Below are positions 39,991-50,206 of a stretch of 64,000 bases of DNA, in pieces; position 1 is the first letter of the stretch, and every line of letters begins with the position of its first letter. Origin of the DNA: Apus apus (taxonomy: Eukaryota > Chordata > Aves > Apodiformes > Apodidae); assembly GCF_020740795.1 (NCBI RefSeq), contig NC_067312.1, forward strand, positions 41,190,905-41,254,904. Reading direction: 5' to 3'. Made by a program: the position numbers and the translations under genes. The notes beneath the pieces were generated by a model, which made no database searches, was not told the origin of the DNA, and saw only the letters and a program-made list of their open reading frames with translations.

Positions 39991-40189
39991 AACGAGTCGT
40001 GCTGGCTGGGTTGGGGAAGGCAACCAAGCCCGGTGTATTTAGCGACTTGTCAAAAGCTGTTCAGCTTGTAATGGTGCGTTTCAGAAATCACAGACTTGGT
40101 CCCTATGAGTGAAGCCGCCAGCCAGCAGTGGGACAGCCCTTCCTGCCTTCACGTTGTCTCATCTCCAGGCTCCACCAATTAGGAAGTAA

Positions 40190-42128
40190 GTGAAACCTGG
40201 AAGAGGTTGCCCGGGAGCAAGAAGCAGAGGAGGAGGGAGGCAGCGATGAGGACATGATCTCCCTCATCTTTGCCTGGCCCACTGGCTCCTGCGCTGCTGA
40301 TCTGGGGTGAGTCCTGCTGCCACGTCCCACGGGCGGGCAGGAGAGGTTCCCGGCCATGCCCCTGCCGCCCTGTGCGTGGGCTCTGCCCGAGGCTGGGGGG
40401 CAGCAGGGCCTGATGCTGGTTCTCCTCTCTTCCTGCAGCTCCCGGCTGCTGAAGGAGCTGTGGCTGGGCACCCTGCAGGGTAAGGCGGGGGGAGGCTGCA
40501 GGCGCAGCCGGACGGGGCAGCGCAGCTCCCAGCTGGGGAGAAGTGCCCCTGTGGCTGCGGCAGCTCTTGGGCAGAGGTGCCTGGAGAGAGGGAAGAGGCA
40601 GCTGGGGGCTCAGCCAGCTCTCTGCCTGTCTCTGCCTGATGCACAGCAGAGCAGAAGGAGCCAAGGGAGCCTACGAGACCTGCCTGCCACTGCTCAGAGG
40701 CTTGGAGGAAGAGCTCAGCTGCTGCCATGCCGTGTCTCTCTGGTCTGGGCTCTGTCCCCCCAAGCACTGCTCCTGCAGCCCAGTAGCGGAGGTATCACTG
40801 CTCACCTTCTTCCCCTCCTTCTCTCTTGCCCAGTGGAGGACCTTCAGAGACAGGAGCCTGGAGAGGCTGTTGGAGGGCCAGGCAGAGGTGAGCATGGCTG
40901 CCTTTCACCTTCCGTGGGCTGGTACGGGTGCCAGGGAGGAGCCGTGACAGGGATCAGCTTGTGCAGGAGGGCAGGGAGGTTCCTGTGGTGCCATTCCTGG
41001 AGCAGAGAGGGTTGAGGAGCCACCAGGAACACCAGCATATCCAGGCTGGTGGTGCTGAGAAGTAACCCGCTGTGTGGGGCCGGGAGCCTGGGAGGGCAGA
41101 GGGTCCCAGCTGTGCCATGCTCAGGCTGCTGGTGCTGGTGGCCCTTTCTGCTGCGGGGCTGCTCTCTAAGCGCAGCCTGGTTCTTGCAGGCTGATCCCAA
41201 GGAAGGGCCTGAGACATCCCCATCGAGCAGCAGAGGGGGACTTCTCCGTGTACCAGGTGAGTTTTGGAAAGAAAGGCAACCTCCTGCAAGAGGTTGAGCT
41301 GCACTCACTTGTCTCCTGAGTGTTGCCATGCAGGTTGAGCAGCCCAAGGGACAAGGAGGAGCAAGGAGACCCACTGAGCAGCAGCCACTGGACCTGGTTC
41401 TGCGGGGACACAGCTTGGAGGAGGGCAGGATGATGAGGGCTGGGACACGCTGTCCTGCTGTCATATCGGCTCTCAGGAGCCTCTGAGCCAGAGCCACAGC
41501 TCCGGCCACTGGCTCCCTGTCTGTCCTTCTGCAGTGCTCAACACTGAGCTGCAGGCAGGGCTGGCTTCAGGAGTGTTGGCCTGGTGGTCTCCATGGATGG
41601 ACTCTGAATGGTTTTCCTTTGCAGCAGGGGAGAGCAGAAGCAGCAGCAGGAGGAGGAGGAGCAAGGGGCTGCCCCGGCCCCCTGCCCAGGCTGCAGGGCA
41701 GGCGGGCTCTGGCTGCAGCAGGACACTCTTTGGGCAGCCCCCAACAGTGCTCTGTGGGGAGGATGACATGCTGCACCAGCCCACCCAGGTCAGCCAGCCT
41801 GGACAGAGGGTCCCAGCCCTCCCTCTGCCTGCTCCACAGGCAGCGTCCCCAGTGGGGATGGCAGATTGGGTTCTCCAACCCCAGCAAGGGAGCTGGGGTT
41901 GCTCTGGCCACTGCTGTTGGAAGGCAGCTCCTCAGCCAAGTCGCTGTCCTCCTGCCTCTGCCACAGGAGCTGCCGGACGTCCTGCAGTAGCAAGGACCGA
42001 CGGAGGAGGGGATATTCAGCAGAGCTGCCAGTGGGATGGAGCCGTGGGAGCTGCGGGAGGCTCTGGACCATGGTGAAGACGTGAACCTGGGAAGCCAGCC
42101 TGTGCTGCTCTTGGCTGTCATCTCGAAG
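40190..42128 (+). pseudogene. RhoGAP-domain (TAGAP-like) gene, pseudogenised
   Basis: Two exons are clear. 41625-41788 encodes an Arg/Ser-rich stretch, then LFGQPPTVLCGEDDMLHQPT. 41967-42128 (54 codons) carries EEGIFSRAASG, then LREALDHGEDVNLGSQPVLL. Together they match the first half of a RhoGAP domain, which speeds GTP hydrolysis by Rho GTPases. The closest match I know is the avian TAGAP-like family. An in-frame TAG interrupts the second exon at 41,988-41,990. The Arg-finger position after GIF is Ser. The rest of the domain is missing. Upstream, splice-bounded segments at 40439-40479, 40834-40887 and 41190-41256, and acidic coding-like sequence at about 40,199-40,306, may be earlier exons, but their phases do not join cleanly. 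A working GAP is unlikely. Confidence 0.65.
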
Positions 42129-42339
42129 GTGAGCACTTCTGACCTGCAGCTGGAGGAGCTCCTGGCTGGGCTGGAGTGTGCGGGAAGCGGCAGGCTCGCA
42201 GGGGAGGGTGGTGGGACAGGAACACTGAGGGCTCAGCCGGGCTGCTCAGGCAAAGCTTGCTGGGCAGCTCCAGCCTGCCAGGGTTGGGAGACACTGGGCA
42301 CGGGGGTCTGAGGGAATTTCCCCGAGGTTCAGGGCTGCT

Positions 42340-43083
42340 GAACACCCCGATGCTTGCACACAAGTGCTTCATCAGGGTGCCCCGGGAGAAGGATGAGCCT
42401 GGGAAAGATCGACCCCCTGTGCAGCGACCAGCTCAAGAAGGGTGCCTTCAGAAAGCAGAGGAGGTCCCCTGTGCAGATCCACCCGGCCTTCACAAAAACA
42501 GCCCAACAAGAACCACAGAGTGAGGCCAGCCCAGCTGCTTCAGTTTGCCCCCCCACTAACATCCTGAGGGTCAGCAGAGAGTCACAGCAGCTGGTGGAAG
42601 AGTTGAAAGAAACCACTGGCAGCCAGACCTGGGATCCTGTTGATGGCCAAGCAGGGTAGAAGCGCCAGCAGCCCTCACCCGACCGACCCGCCAGGGTGGT
42701 CTGGCTTTCCAGCTTGGCCTTGTTCACCCAGGAAGAGCAAGAGGAGCTGAGATGCTGGAAAGGTGATTTGGACTGGGAAGCCATCTTCAACACCAACCTG
42801 AACGCAGACTTGTCCACTTTTGGGGATCTTGCCCTTCTGCCTCCAACCAGCCCCGTCATGCATGCCCTGGACTTGACGGTCCATGGGCAGCATCCCAAAG
42901 GTCCCCAGGGGCAGGGACAGGTTCCTCACCGAATCCCATCAGAACAACCTGGGCTGGGACAAAACCTTCATGGCTGCTGCTTTCCTGCAAAATCCCTGGG
43001 ATGAAGGGACAAGCGATTGCCTCACCAACACTGTCAACATGGAGGAAGTGTTTGAATGTGGTGATTCCCCTTTGCCAGAATGA
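42340..43083 (+). pseudogene. FOXJ1-like forkhead pseudogene (C-terminal half)
   Basis: FOXJ1 is the forkhead factor that switches on motile-cilium genes. Homology starts inside the forkhead domain with HKCFIRVPREKDEPGK (42,359-42,406). A small deletion then removes the wing residues before IDP and shifts the frame. The next blocks are FRKQRRSPVQIHPAF (about 42,443-42,490) and EEQEELRCWKGDLDWEAIF (about 42,729-42,790), and then LDLTVHGQH. A TAG at 42,657-42,659 breaks this frame. A second shift occurs at about 42,900-42,940. The last block, KTFMAAAFLQNPWDEGTSDC, ends at TGA 43,081-43,083, short of the usual C-terminus. The order and spacing follow FOXJ1 throughout. The N-terminal half is absent. 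It is adjacent to the RhoGAP remnant on the same strand. Confidence 0.82.
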
Positions 43084-43155
43084 AAAAGGTCTACACATCC
43101 AGCAAGTCTGCCTCTTTAGGTGTTTTTATAGAATCTATTCTATATTGTCTATTCA

Positions 43156-43161
43156 AATAAA
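43156..43161 (+). terminator. AATAAA polyadenylation signal after the FOXJ1-like pseudogene
   Basis: A canonical AATAAA lies 73 bp after the last FOXJ1-like stop, in AT-rich sequence that looks like a retained 3' UTR. Confidence 0.5.
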
Positions 43162-43229
43162 CCTGTATTTTTAGCATTCGAATTTCTTAATAGGAAGGGG
43201 CTAGAGGAAATGCACTTTTGGAGTTGTTT

Positions 43230-43825
43230 GATATTTTCACTGTTTTTTTTTTCACTGCTTTGCTGATTGTTTAATGTTTGATATTTCCACTGTTAGTTGT
43301 TTGACTGTTTCACTGTTCAGCTATTTAAACGATTTACGTTTACACCAAATTCCTTCAGTATTTTGCTGTTTAATTGTTTAAATATCTTATCTTTTCAGTG
43401 TGGATTTTTCACCACTTCACTGGTTAATTGTTTAAATGCTTTAATTTACACTGTTCAATTGTTTTACCCTTTTGCTGTTTAATTCTTTAAATGTTTTAGA
43501 TTTACACTGCTTAATTTTTTGACTGTTTTGCTGTTTCATTGCTTCAATGTTTTAAATTTGCAGTTTAATTATATCATTGTGTAATTGGTTAAATGTTTAC
43601 ATCTTTCTTGTTTAAATCTACTTGTTTAAATCTTTCATAGTTTCACTGTTTAATTATTTCTCTGTTTCACTGTTTAATTGTTGAAATATTTTATAATTAC
43701 ACTGTTTAATTTTTTGACTGTTTTGTTGTTTCATCGTCTAAATGTTTTATATTTACACTGTTTAATTAAAACACTGTTTACTTGGTTAAATGTTTTATAT
43801 TTACACTCTTTTCACTGTGTCCACT
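43230..43825. repeat. T-rich degenerate minisatellite (CTGTTTAATTGTTTAAATG-like)
   Basis: Short motifs such as cactgtttaattgtttaaatgttttatattta recur many times with variation. A longer block (ctgtttaattttttgactgtttt) returns after about 184 bp (43,516 and 43,700). The tract is AT-rich in an otherwise GC-rich neighbourhood. It contains short open frames only because it lacks complexity. Confidence 0.75.
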
Positions 43826-43859
43826 GTTCTGTAAAGCAAGACGACAGGAGGGACCATTC

Positions 43860-44880
43860 CTAAAGCAGCAAAAGGTTTTGTTAAGGATCCAGCACTTGGT
43901 CTTGCAAGTTTATGCAACACATACCCTCAAAATCTTCACAACCATGTCCTTGTGCTAAAAGCAAAAAATCTATGGCAGCTCTATTTTGCAATGTAGCATG
44001 GCGAACACTGTCAACATCTAACAAAAGACCAGACAATGCTTCGCTAGTAGCATTAGTTTCTTTAGCAAGTCAGCATCCAAGCTTATCTAAAAGCCCTAAT
44101 GCTTTTGCAGCTGCAACCCCTCGTACAAAAAAGGATGCAGCCCAGCATTGGCCCAGAGACCAAAACTTCAGGTTATCATCGCATTCAGGGGTATATCCAT
44201 GAATGCCACGTTCCTTCTATGAGGAAAACGATGCTGTAAAATCATAGATGTGTTAGGAGTTAATAGGAAAAGGCGTCCCAAACTACAGGGACCCCCTTTT
44301 ATGTAAATGGGATGGTGGGCCAGGCTCTGTCTCCACAAATAAAAAACTTTCCTGGTGGTAATTGCAAGGGAACATTACTGGACTTAGATGTTTTAGGTGC
44401 TGTATAATTGCACCAAACACTTTCATTTCTAAAAATGGGGTGAGCTGAAGAAACATCCCATACTCTAGGTTGATTTTTTCCCCTATAATTAAATTTGACA
44501 CAAAAATCCATTTTTAACAATCCCAAAACCTCAGTCTCTTGTGGTTCTAATTTGACACGTGGGAGATAGGGGGTCCATCCATCTCAAACCTTAGCAGGGT
44601 TACTGCCCTGGACCATGGTCTGCTGTGCCATCGGCACTGGCCATTTGTCCAGCGGCAACCCAACGAGACGTGGAAAAGGGGTTTCTTGGAGAGGCAGTAG
44701 CCAAACACAAGGTATCTTGTCCAGTCAGGTTTGCCAGTGTAATCCATACATTCTCCTCAGGAAGGGGGTTGCCCCAAAGGATTTGGGGCTTTATTCCCAT
44801 TATTATTAAAACCAAGCAACCAATCATGTTCCCAATGGCTAAAAGAGTCGGAATAAAGTCCTTCCCAAATGTTCTGATGA
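43860..44880 (-). pseudogene. Class II ERV env remnant (SU start and TM)
   Basis: On the - strand, a hydrophobic signal-like segment near 44,790-44,827 is followed by a surface-subunit start (ENVWITLANLTGQDTLCLA). Further downstream (43,915-44,115) lies a transmembrane-subunit ectodomain with heptads and the CX6CC motif CEDFEGMCC, next to the conserved [12 protein letters not shown] helix. An in-frame TGA (complement of 44,070-44,072) and frame changes break the gene, and most of SU is missing. The sequence stops near 43,860 before any membrane anchor or 3' LTR. Env would mediate entry; this copy cannot encode it whole. Confidence 0.75.
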
Positions 44881-44884
44881 TTTC

Positions 44885-45330
44885 TCAGTTGTCAACAGCG
44901 TCAGAGGTTTCAGGTGTTTGATGAACAGATGCAGGGCCTGGGCTGCTGTTTGTTGATTGCAGTAAGGGTTCACGGAAGGGCCTCACATTGTTTGCTGGGA
45001 TCCATCTAGGGCCATTCTCTGTGGAAACACAAGCATAACCTCTTCCCCACATGACAACAGGATAAGGTCCCAAAACCTTACCTGTTTCAGGATCACGAAT
45101 CAACAGAGGAGCTTTCGTCCATGCCTCAAGGGAGGCATTTCCATTAAAATGCCAAACTATTGGAGGATTTTAATCTATTAAAGAGCAATTTAAAAAATTA
45201 AAAACATACAAAGCTTTCTGTAATCATTCCTCAGGAATGGCAGTCCCCATTCCCCCTTTCTGTTGTTGTAAAATGCACTTTAAAGATTGATGAGATCGCT
45301 CCATCAAAGACTGGCCCGTAGGGGAATGAG
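44885..45330 (-). pseudogene. Class II ERV integrase C-terminal remnant
   Basis: The block RDPETGKVLGPYPVVMWGRG at about 45,040-45,100, followed by PRWIPANNVRP, is the C-terminal DNA-binding region typical of alpha/betaretroviral integrase. A short preceding block (SHQSLKCILQQQ) near 45,280 belongs to the end of the catalytic core. The core and the HHCC region are deleted, so the pol gene jumps from RNase H to this tail. Confidence 0.8.
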
Positions 45331-45456
45331 GAATACATGCATGATAAAATAGGGGTGAGGCCATGAATCTAAAAGAAAAATCAATGCCTGTAACAAAAGA
45401 AATAAATCAGGATGTGACACATCACGCAATACTGCTGCTTCGGCCCACTCAACAAC

Positions 45457-47095
45457 TCATGCAACATAATCTGAATCCGTGATAAGATTAAGTGGAGTAG
45501 ACCACCTTCGAAAAGCCCAAACAAGTGCAGCTAGTTCCACAATTTGAGGGGATCGGGGAACAGCAGTTATGTCTGAGTCCCATCGATTAGACTGAGAATG
45601 CCACCATAAAATGACTGATTTGTGTGACCTCCCAGACCCGTCTGTAAAACCTGTAAGGGCCTGTGATGGCTGGTTGCTTCTTTTAGGCATAGGCACCAAA
45701 TTAAAGCCAGTGGTAAAAAGCCTGTGCTGAGGTGGATGGGATGTAAGTTGGCCTGTATAATCTGCCAATGCCACAGCAAAAGTGTCTGACCGCTGGTTTA
45801 GCCACTGTAGATAAATATCGGTAACAGGCAAACAGATACAGCAAAAGTCCACGCCTGCCAGCAACAACAAACATTGCCAAGCCTTAACCATCAAAAAGGC
45901 GAACATCTTGTGCTGGGTTAAGATAGTCTTTGTTGGCTGATTTGATAAAAAGACCCACTCAATAATGAGCAGGGGATCTGACATTTGAGGATCCCACTGA
46001 AGTATTAGCGCATGAGGCTGCTGGGCAGGATTTAAAAGAATAAGGTGAAAAGGCAACCCAGGAGCCCATCGATGTGCTTGCCTGACCATTATTGCCGTGG
46101 CAACCTTCTGTAAAGATTGAGCGGCTTCTGGGCTAAGACTGCGAGGAGAACGTAAGTCAGCGTCCCCTTTTAACAGGGCAAACAGAGGGGCTAGTTCTGC
46201 ATTGGAGATTCCTAACAGCGGTCGGACCCAGTTTATTGTTCCCAGTAATTTCTGTGCATCATGTAGGGTCTCAATGTTTGCCTTTATCTGTAAGGGCTGA
46301 GGGGTTATGGTCTGAGCTCTTATGTGCCAACCTAAATATTTCCATGGTGCTGTTTTTTTCTGAACCTTTTCCGGCGCAATACAAAGGCCTGCTTTAGTAA
46401 CAGCAGCCGTGACAAGGGCTAAAGCTTTCTCCATGGCTTTCTGGTGTTGTGCAGCCACGAGGATATCATCCATATAATGATATAATAATGCATCAGGCAC
46501 TGCAGCCTGAATAGGACTAAGTACCCTAGCCACATACCACTGACAGGTTGTAGGGCTGTTCTTCATTCCCTGTGGCGGAACAACCCAGTGATATCTCTGT
46601 AACGGAGCTTGCATATTGACGCTTGGGACTGAAAAGGCAAATTTAGGAGCATCGTCCGGATGCAATGGGATATTGAAAAAGCAGTCTTTAAGATCAGTAA
46701 CAGTTAGATGCCAATGTCTGGGAATCATAGTGGGAGAGGGGAGCCCTGGTTGGAGGGCTCCCATATCTTCTATAGCGTCATTCATTTTTCTTAAGTCATG
46801 GAGCAAGCGCCACCTGCCAGTTTGTTTTTTAATAACAAAAACTGGTGAATTCCATGGACTAGTGGAAGGCACAATATGCCCCCTCTTTAACTGTTCCATG
46901 ACTAGTTCTTGAAGGGCGCGAAGCTTTTCTAGTGGTAGGGGGCCATTGATCTACCCAAATGGGAGTGTTTATCTTCCAAGTTAACTGTAGGGTGTCGCAC
47001 ACTTCAATGACCCCTCTAAAAATGGGTCTGAATAGAAATCCCTCATTGTGATAACACATCATGCCCCCATAAAACCGTAGGGACAGGTAATACAA
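45457..47095 (-). pseudogene. Class II ERV reverse transcriptase and RNase H
   Basis: An open frame of 480 codons (46,899-45,457) carries the RT fingers, the PQGMKNSP block and the catalytic YMDD (YHYMDDILVA, near 46,475). RNase H follows with acidic residues in FTDGSGRS, VELAAL and TDSDYV. RT sequence also extends upstream to about 47,095 in other frames, so the true start is not preserved. The frame ends just inside RNase H. RT would copy the viral RNA into DNA. Integrase after it is mostly deleted. Confidence 0.88.
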
Positions 47096-47202
47096 AGGGT
47101 TGCACGGGGGCCATATGGCCTTCTGGGCTCCGGATTTGAAGCAACTCAGTACTCTGGTGACTTTTGCCAGTTCCCCCTATTCAGGCCAATGCTTGAGATA
47201 CA

Positions 47203-47619
47203 TTAGCATCGTGGGGGCCACTTGGCCTGAGAAATGACCATTACATCAGCTCCAGTGTCTATTATTCCACTTAATGCTACTTGTTGTCCTTTATAGATAA
47301 GGATACATTGACACATAGGGCGTTTTTGTGAAATGGTTTGCACCCATAAAATCTGTGGGTTCCCTGTAGATCCAAACCCTCCCCACCTTTGTTGTGGTTC
47401 ATAGGTGGAAGAAGTGTTTTCCCCCCTAGAAACCAGCATCAGTTGTGCTATACGACTACCTTTCGGCACTGTACAGGGAGGAAATGGGGTCCAGGCCATG
47501 ATTTTAATTTCTTCATTACTGTCAGAGTCAATGACCCCAGGTAACACAAAGAGTCCTGACAATGATGTAGATGATCTTCCTAACAAAAGTGCCTGCATAT
47601 TAGGGGGTAAAAGTCCCAA
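47203..47619 (-). pseudogene. Class II ERV dUTPase-protease region
   Basis: The N-terminal part has dUTPase motifs: GVIDSDSNEEIKI, PKGSRIAQLML and a terminal GGFGSTG. It is followed by the aspartic protease active site SGIIDTGADVMVIS. A dUTPase fused ahead of the protease is a betaretrovirus trait. The frame differs from gag, so expression would need a ribosomal frameshift. The frame stops soon after the active site, and the flap and C-terminus of the protease are not seen in it. Confidence 0.8.
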
Positions 47620-47662
47620 AACATTTCTTGAAAGTAAAAATGAACAGAAGAGTCAAGTAACG

Positions 47663-49275
47663 TTACTGCGTGGGAGGTTGCCAGGTCCAGTCCGGCGCTG
47701 CCAGCTGTTGCTGGGGGAAGACTTGAGGCACTGATGCTTCCCTCTGCTGAGGCTGTGACATCGGCTGTAGCACTTGTGTCTGCGAGCGACGCCGACCCGC
47801 GCTCCGTGACCGGTTTCCCTGCAGCAGCTGTCCCTGGAAGTTATACTTAGATCGACACTGATTAGTATAATGACGTCCTTTCTGGCATCTCGGACAGATC
47901 CCAGAGGCTCTAGTTCTAACCCCCCCTTTTGTTGCCAGACAGTCTTTTTTCAGGTGTCCTGGTTTCCCACACCCATAACAATTCCCCAAGCCTGATGGAC
48001 CTTTCATAGCTGCAAAAGCGGCAGCCATAGCCTCATATTTATGATCTACAGTACCTATCCTGTTACAGGCTTCAACCATCTCAATCAAAGTAGGATTTTG
48101 ATTAGGCGGGGAATTCAACAGCTTTTTACAATCAGCATTAGCATTTCCAACAGCTAGCTTTAACAACAATATTTCCCTAGTTTCCGAGTTATCAATTTGA
48201 CTCTTCAAAGCCTGTTTCAACCTATCAATAAACTGCATATAAGGCTCTCGGGGTTCCTGAGTAATGGTGGTAAAAGCCTTTTGTGGTCTTTGTAAGTCAG
48301 GGACCTTGAGAAAGGCTTTTCTAGCCTCTTCGCAAACTGCTTCAAGGGCTTCCCGCGGACACTCTCGAGCTTGCGTCACCGTGTCTGTATGCTGACCCGT
48401 GCCAGTAAGGTGTTCAAGGGTAAGCGTGGCCAGTGCTGCATTGTTATGTCCTGCATACGTTAAGTGGAGGGCCTGAAGCCCCCTCCTCCAGTTTGAGTCC
48501 CATAAGGAATACTGAGTCGGGGTCAGTAGCAGCTGCGCTAAAGACTTTAAATCATGAGGAGTCATTACATACATATCAAACACCGAATTAAGGAGGCTGG
48601 CAAAATATGGGGAGGAAAGCTCATGTTCTGTGATGGTGTGGCGGAGCTCCTTAATGACCGAAAAAGACAGGGCTTCCCATTGCGGATTCCGCCCCTGGGC
48701 TTGGTACATGACAGGAGCAACGATTCTCTCAGCAATGTCCAGGTCTTTCTCTTTTAGAGCCTGCCGTCTTATAGAAGCCCTGGATTGGGGGGGTACAGGG
48801 CCGGCTCATCCTCCGGGTTAATAGAACCTGGGTCTAGGGGGTTATCTGGAGTATGACCTGCTGCATACGCACCCAAAAGTTTGGAATGTTGGGGTGGATT
48901 TTCTGACATGGGTTCAGTAGGTGATCCCCCTGACAGTAACAAAGGAGGCACTGTAGGGGTTTCCACAGAAGCAGTGGCTTGCGGTCCTATGCTCTGTTCT
49001 TGGGCTTTCAAAGTCTCAAATATCCCCCTCCACCATGGGAGCATGCGCTCTGCCCCCACATTCCCGGTTGCTGCCACGTCCCACAGTTTAACACCAACAT
49101 TGCTACAAAATTCCCATGTAAAAACACCAGACGCAGTCACGGTGGGTATTTTGATCTGCACCCACTTAAGCACCGCTTTAAGGTCATGCTCGGGAAAGTT
49201 CCTCCCATGTTTTTTAAGGAGACACTTCATTAAATTATAAACGTCTCTTTCTGGGGGAGATACTTGATTCCCCAT
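47663..49275 (-). pseudogene. Class II ERV gag
   Basis: The start is ATG at 49,275 (MGNQVS), a myristoylation signal; the matrix-like part runs to a stop at 48,769. A frame change near 48,770-48,790 leads into the long second part (to 47,663) with capsid and nucleocapsid. That part holds the major homology region (QEPREPYMQFIDRL) and two CX2CX4HX4C zinc knuckles, CYGCGKPGHLKKDC and CPRCQKGRHYTNQC. Gag would assemble the particle. Apart from the break near 48.78 kb it is unusually well preserved. Confidence 0.85.
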
Positions 49276-49404
49276 GTTTCCCACAGCTCACCTCCCAGTT
49301 CCGGAGGGATTTCAGGTCGGCTGGCTCCCGCTTCCTTTCAGCGGCTCATTCAACGCCCTGTGGGGCTCGACGCAGACCTCTTCAGCGAGGCGGATCGTCG
49401 ACCC

Positions 49405-49422
49405 ATCACGTCGGGGCCACCA
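49405..49422 (-). other. Primer binding site, tRNA-Trp type
   Basis: The - strand reads TGGTGGCCCCGACGTGAT. This differs at one position from the tRNA-Trp primer site I know for avian alpharetroviruses. It lies three bases inside the LTR end, as expected. Confidence 0.8.
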
Positions 49423-49425
49423 ATT

Positions 49426-49848
49426 TGCGGCGACTAAGAGATGGGACGCAGCTTGATGCAAGCAAAATGCCGTTTATTTTATACACAGGCTGCCTTTTAT
49501 ACACATTTTCACTGTCCACACGACTCCTGTTCCTGTTTCATTGGTTCCCTTAACCTGTTCACGCAGCAGTCATGCTCTCAGCGTAACTCCACATCGGCTG
49601 CCTTTCTCAAAATGCTACTTTTTTAGCTAAGCGCAAGTTTCCTTATCTAAATGCAGGCTTTAGCACATTCCTCTGCTCACATACCTTAGATTTACTGCGG
49701 CTTCTTACTATTTGCTTCTCAGGGTCAGTGCTTTTCCACTTCACTTGGCTGCATTCTATTCCCATGGTTTACAACCTACAGGGCCAGAATATCTCCTCCC
49801 ATTAATTAATCAGTGGTATGAGTTTTACTCCCCAGAAATTCTCATTCA
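49426..49848 (-). mobile_element. Class II ERV 5' LTR
   Basis: On the - strand the element starts TG (49,848) and ends CA (49,426-49,427), 423 bp. It carries TATAAAA (complement of 49,495-49,501) and AATAAA (complement of 49,473-49,478) near its end, so U3, R and U5 order is visible. The right border abuts the first unit of the tandem array. No second LTR is found at the left end of the provirus. Confidence 0.85.
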
Positions 49849-50002
49849 TGTGCCTCTGCCATCAACATGTGGAAGAAGGGGAGGTGGAGAGCAGAGCTGA
49901 GCGCAACGCAGGAGCAGAGGGGAGAGCAGTGCGTGCAGGAGAGAGGACAGGGAGGGAGAGGAGAACTGCCCACAACTTGTCCTGGGGACAGCCTGGAGCT
50001 TT

Positions 50003-50035
50003 GGGGTGAAATAACGGAGTAATTGGATTCACCCC
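50003..50035. repeat. Inverted repeat in array spacer
   Basis: ggggtgaa (50,003-50,010) is matched by ttcacccc (50,028-50,035), an 8-bp stem with a 17-base loop. It is repeated in units 2 and 3. Confidence 0.6.
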
Positions 50036-50141
50036 GTTAACATCTTAATGAGCTGCAACAAAGAGCCCCCCACCCTTTGAGCAGGCGTGGTGACTTTCAA
50101 TGCAGCCACTTTCAATGGCAGCGAGGGCTTAGTTAAACAAT

Positions 50142-50206
50142 CACGTGTGTGAGTGTCAGAAAAATGTGACGAGATCAAGTTCTTTCTGGTATTTTGGGTA
50201 TAAAAG
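50142..50206 (+). promoter_or_regulatory. E-box and TATA box facing + strand in the array spacer (unit 1)
   Basis: CACGTG at 50,142-50,147 and TATAAAAG at 50,199-50,206 point away from the end of the - strand gene. They recur in unit 2 (TATA 54,881-54,888) and unit 3 (59,562-59,569). Downstream lies a G-rich degenerate repeat (aaggggtgtgc-like, about 50,230-50,420). No ATG-started frame of note follows, so any product would be non-coding. Confidence 0.4.

Noticed and set aside
39176..40042. 288-codon open frame overlapping the end of the TOPORS-like gene
   Set aside because: A shifted-frame shadow of the second module and the Pro-rich tail.
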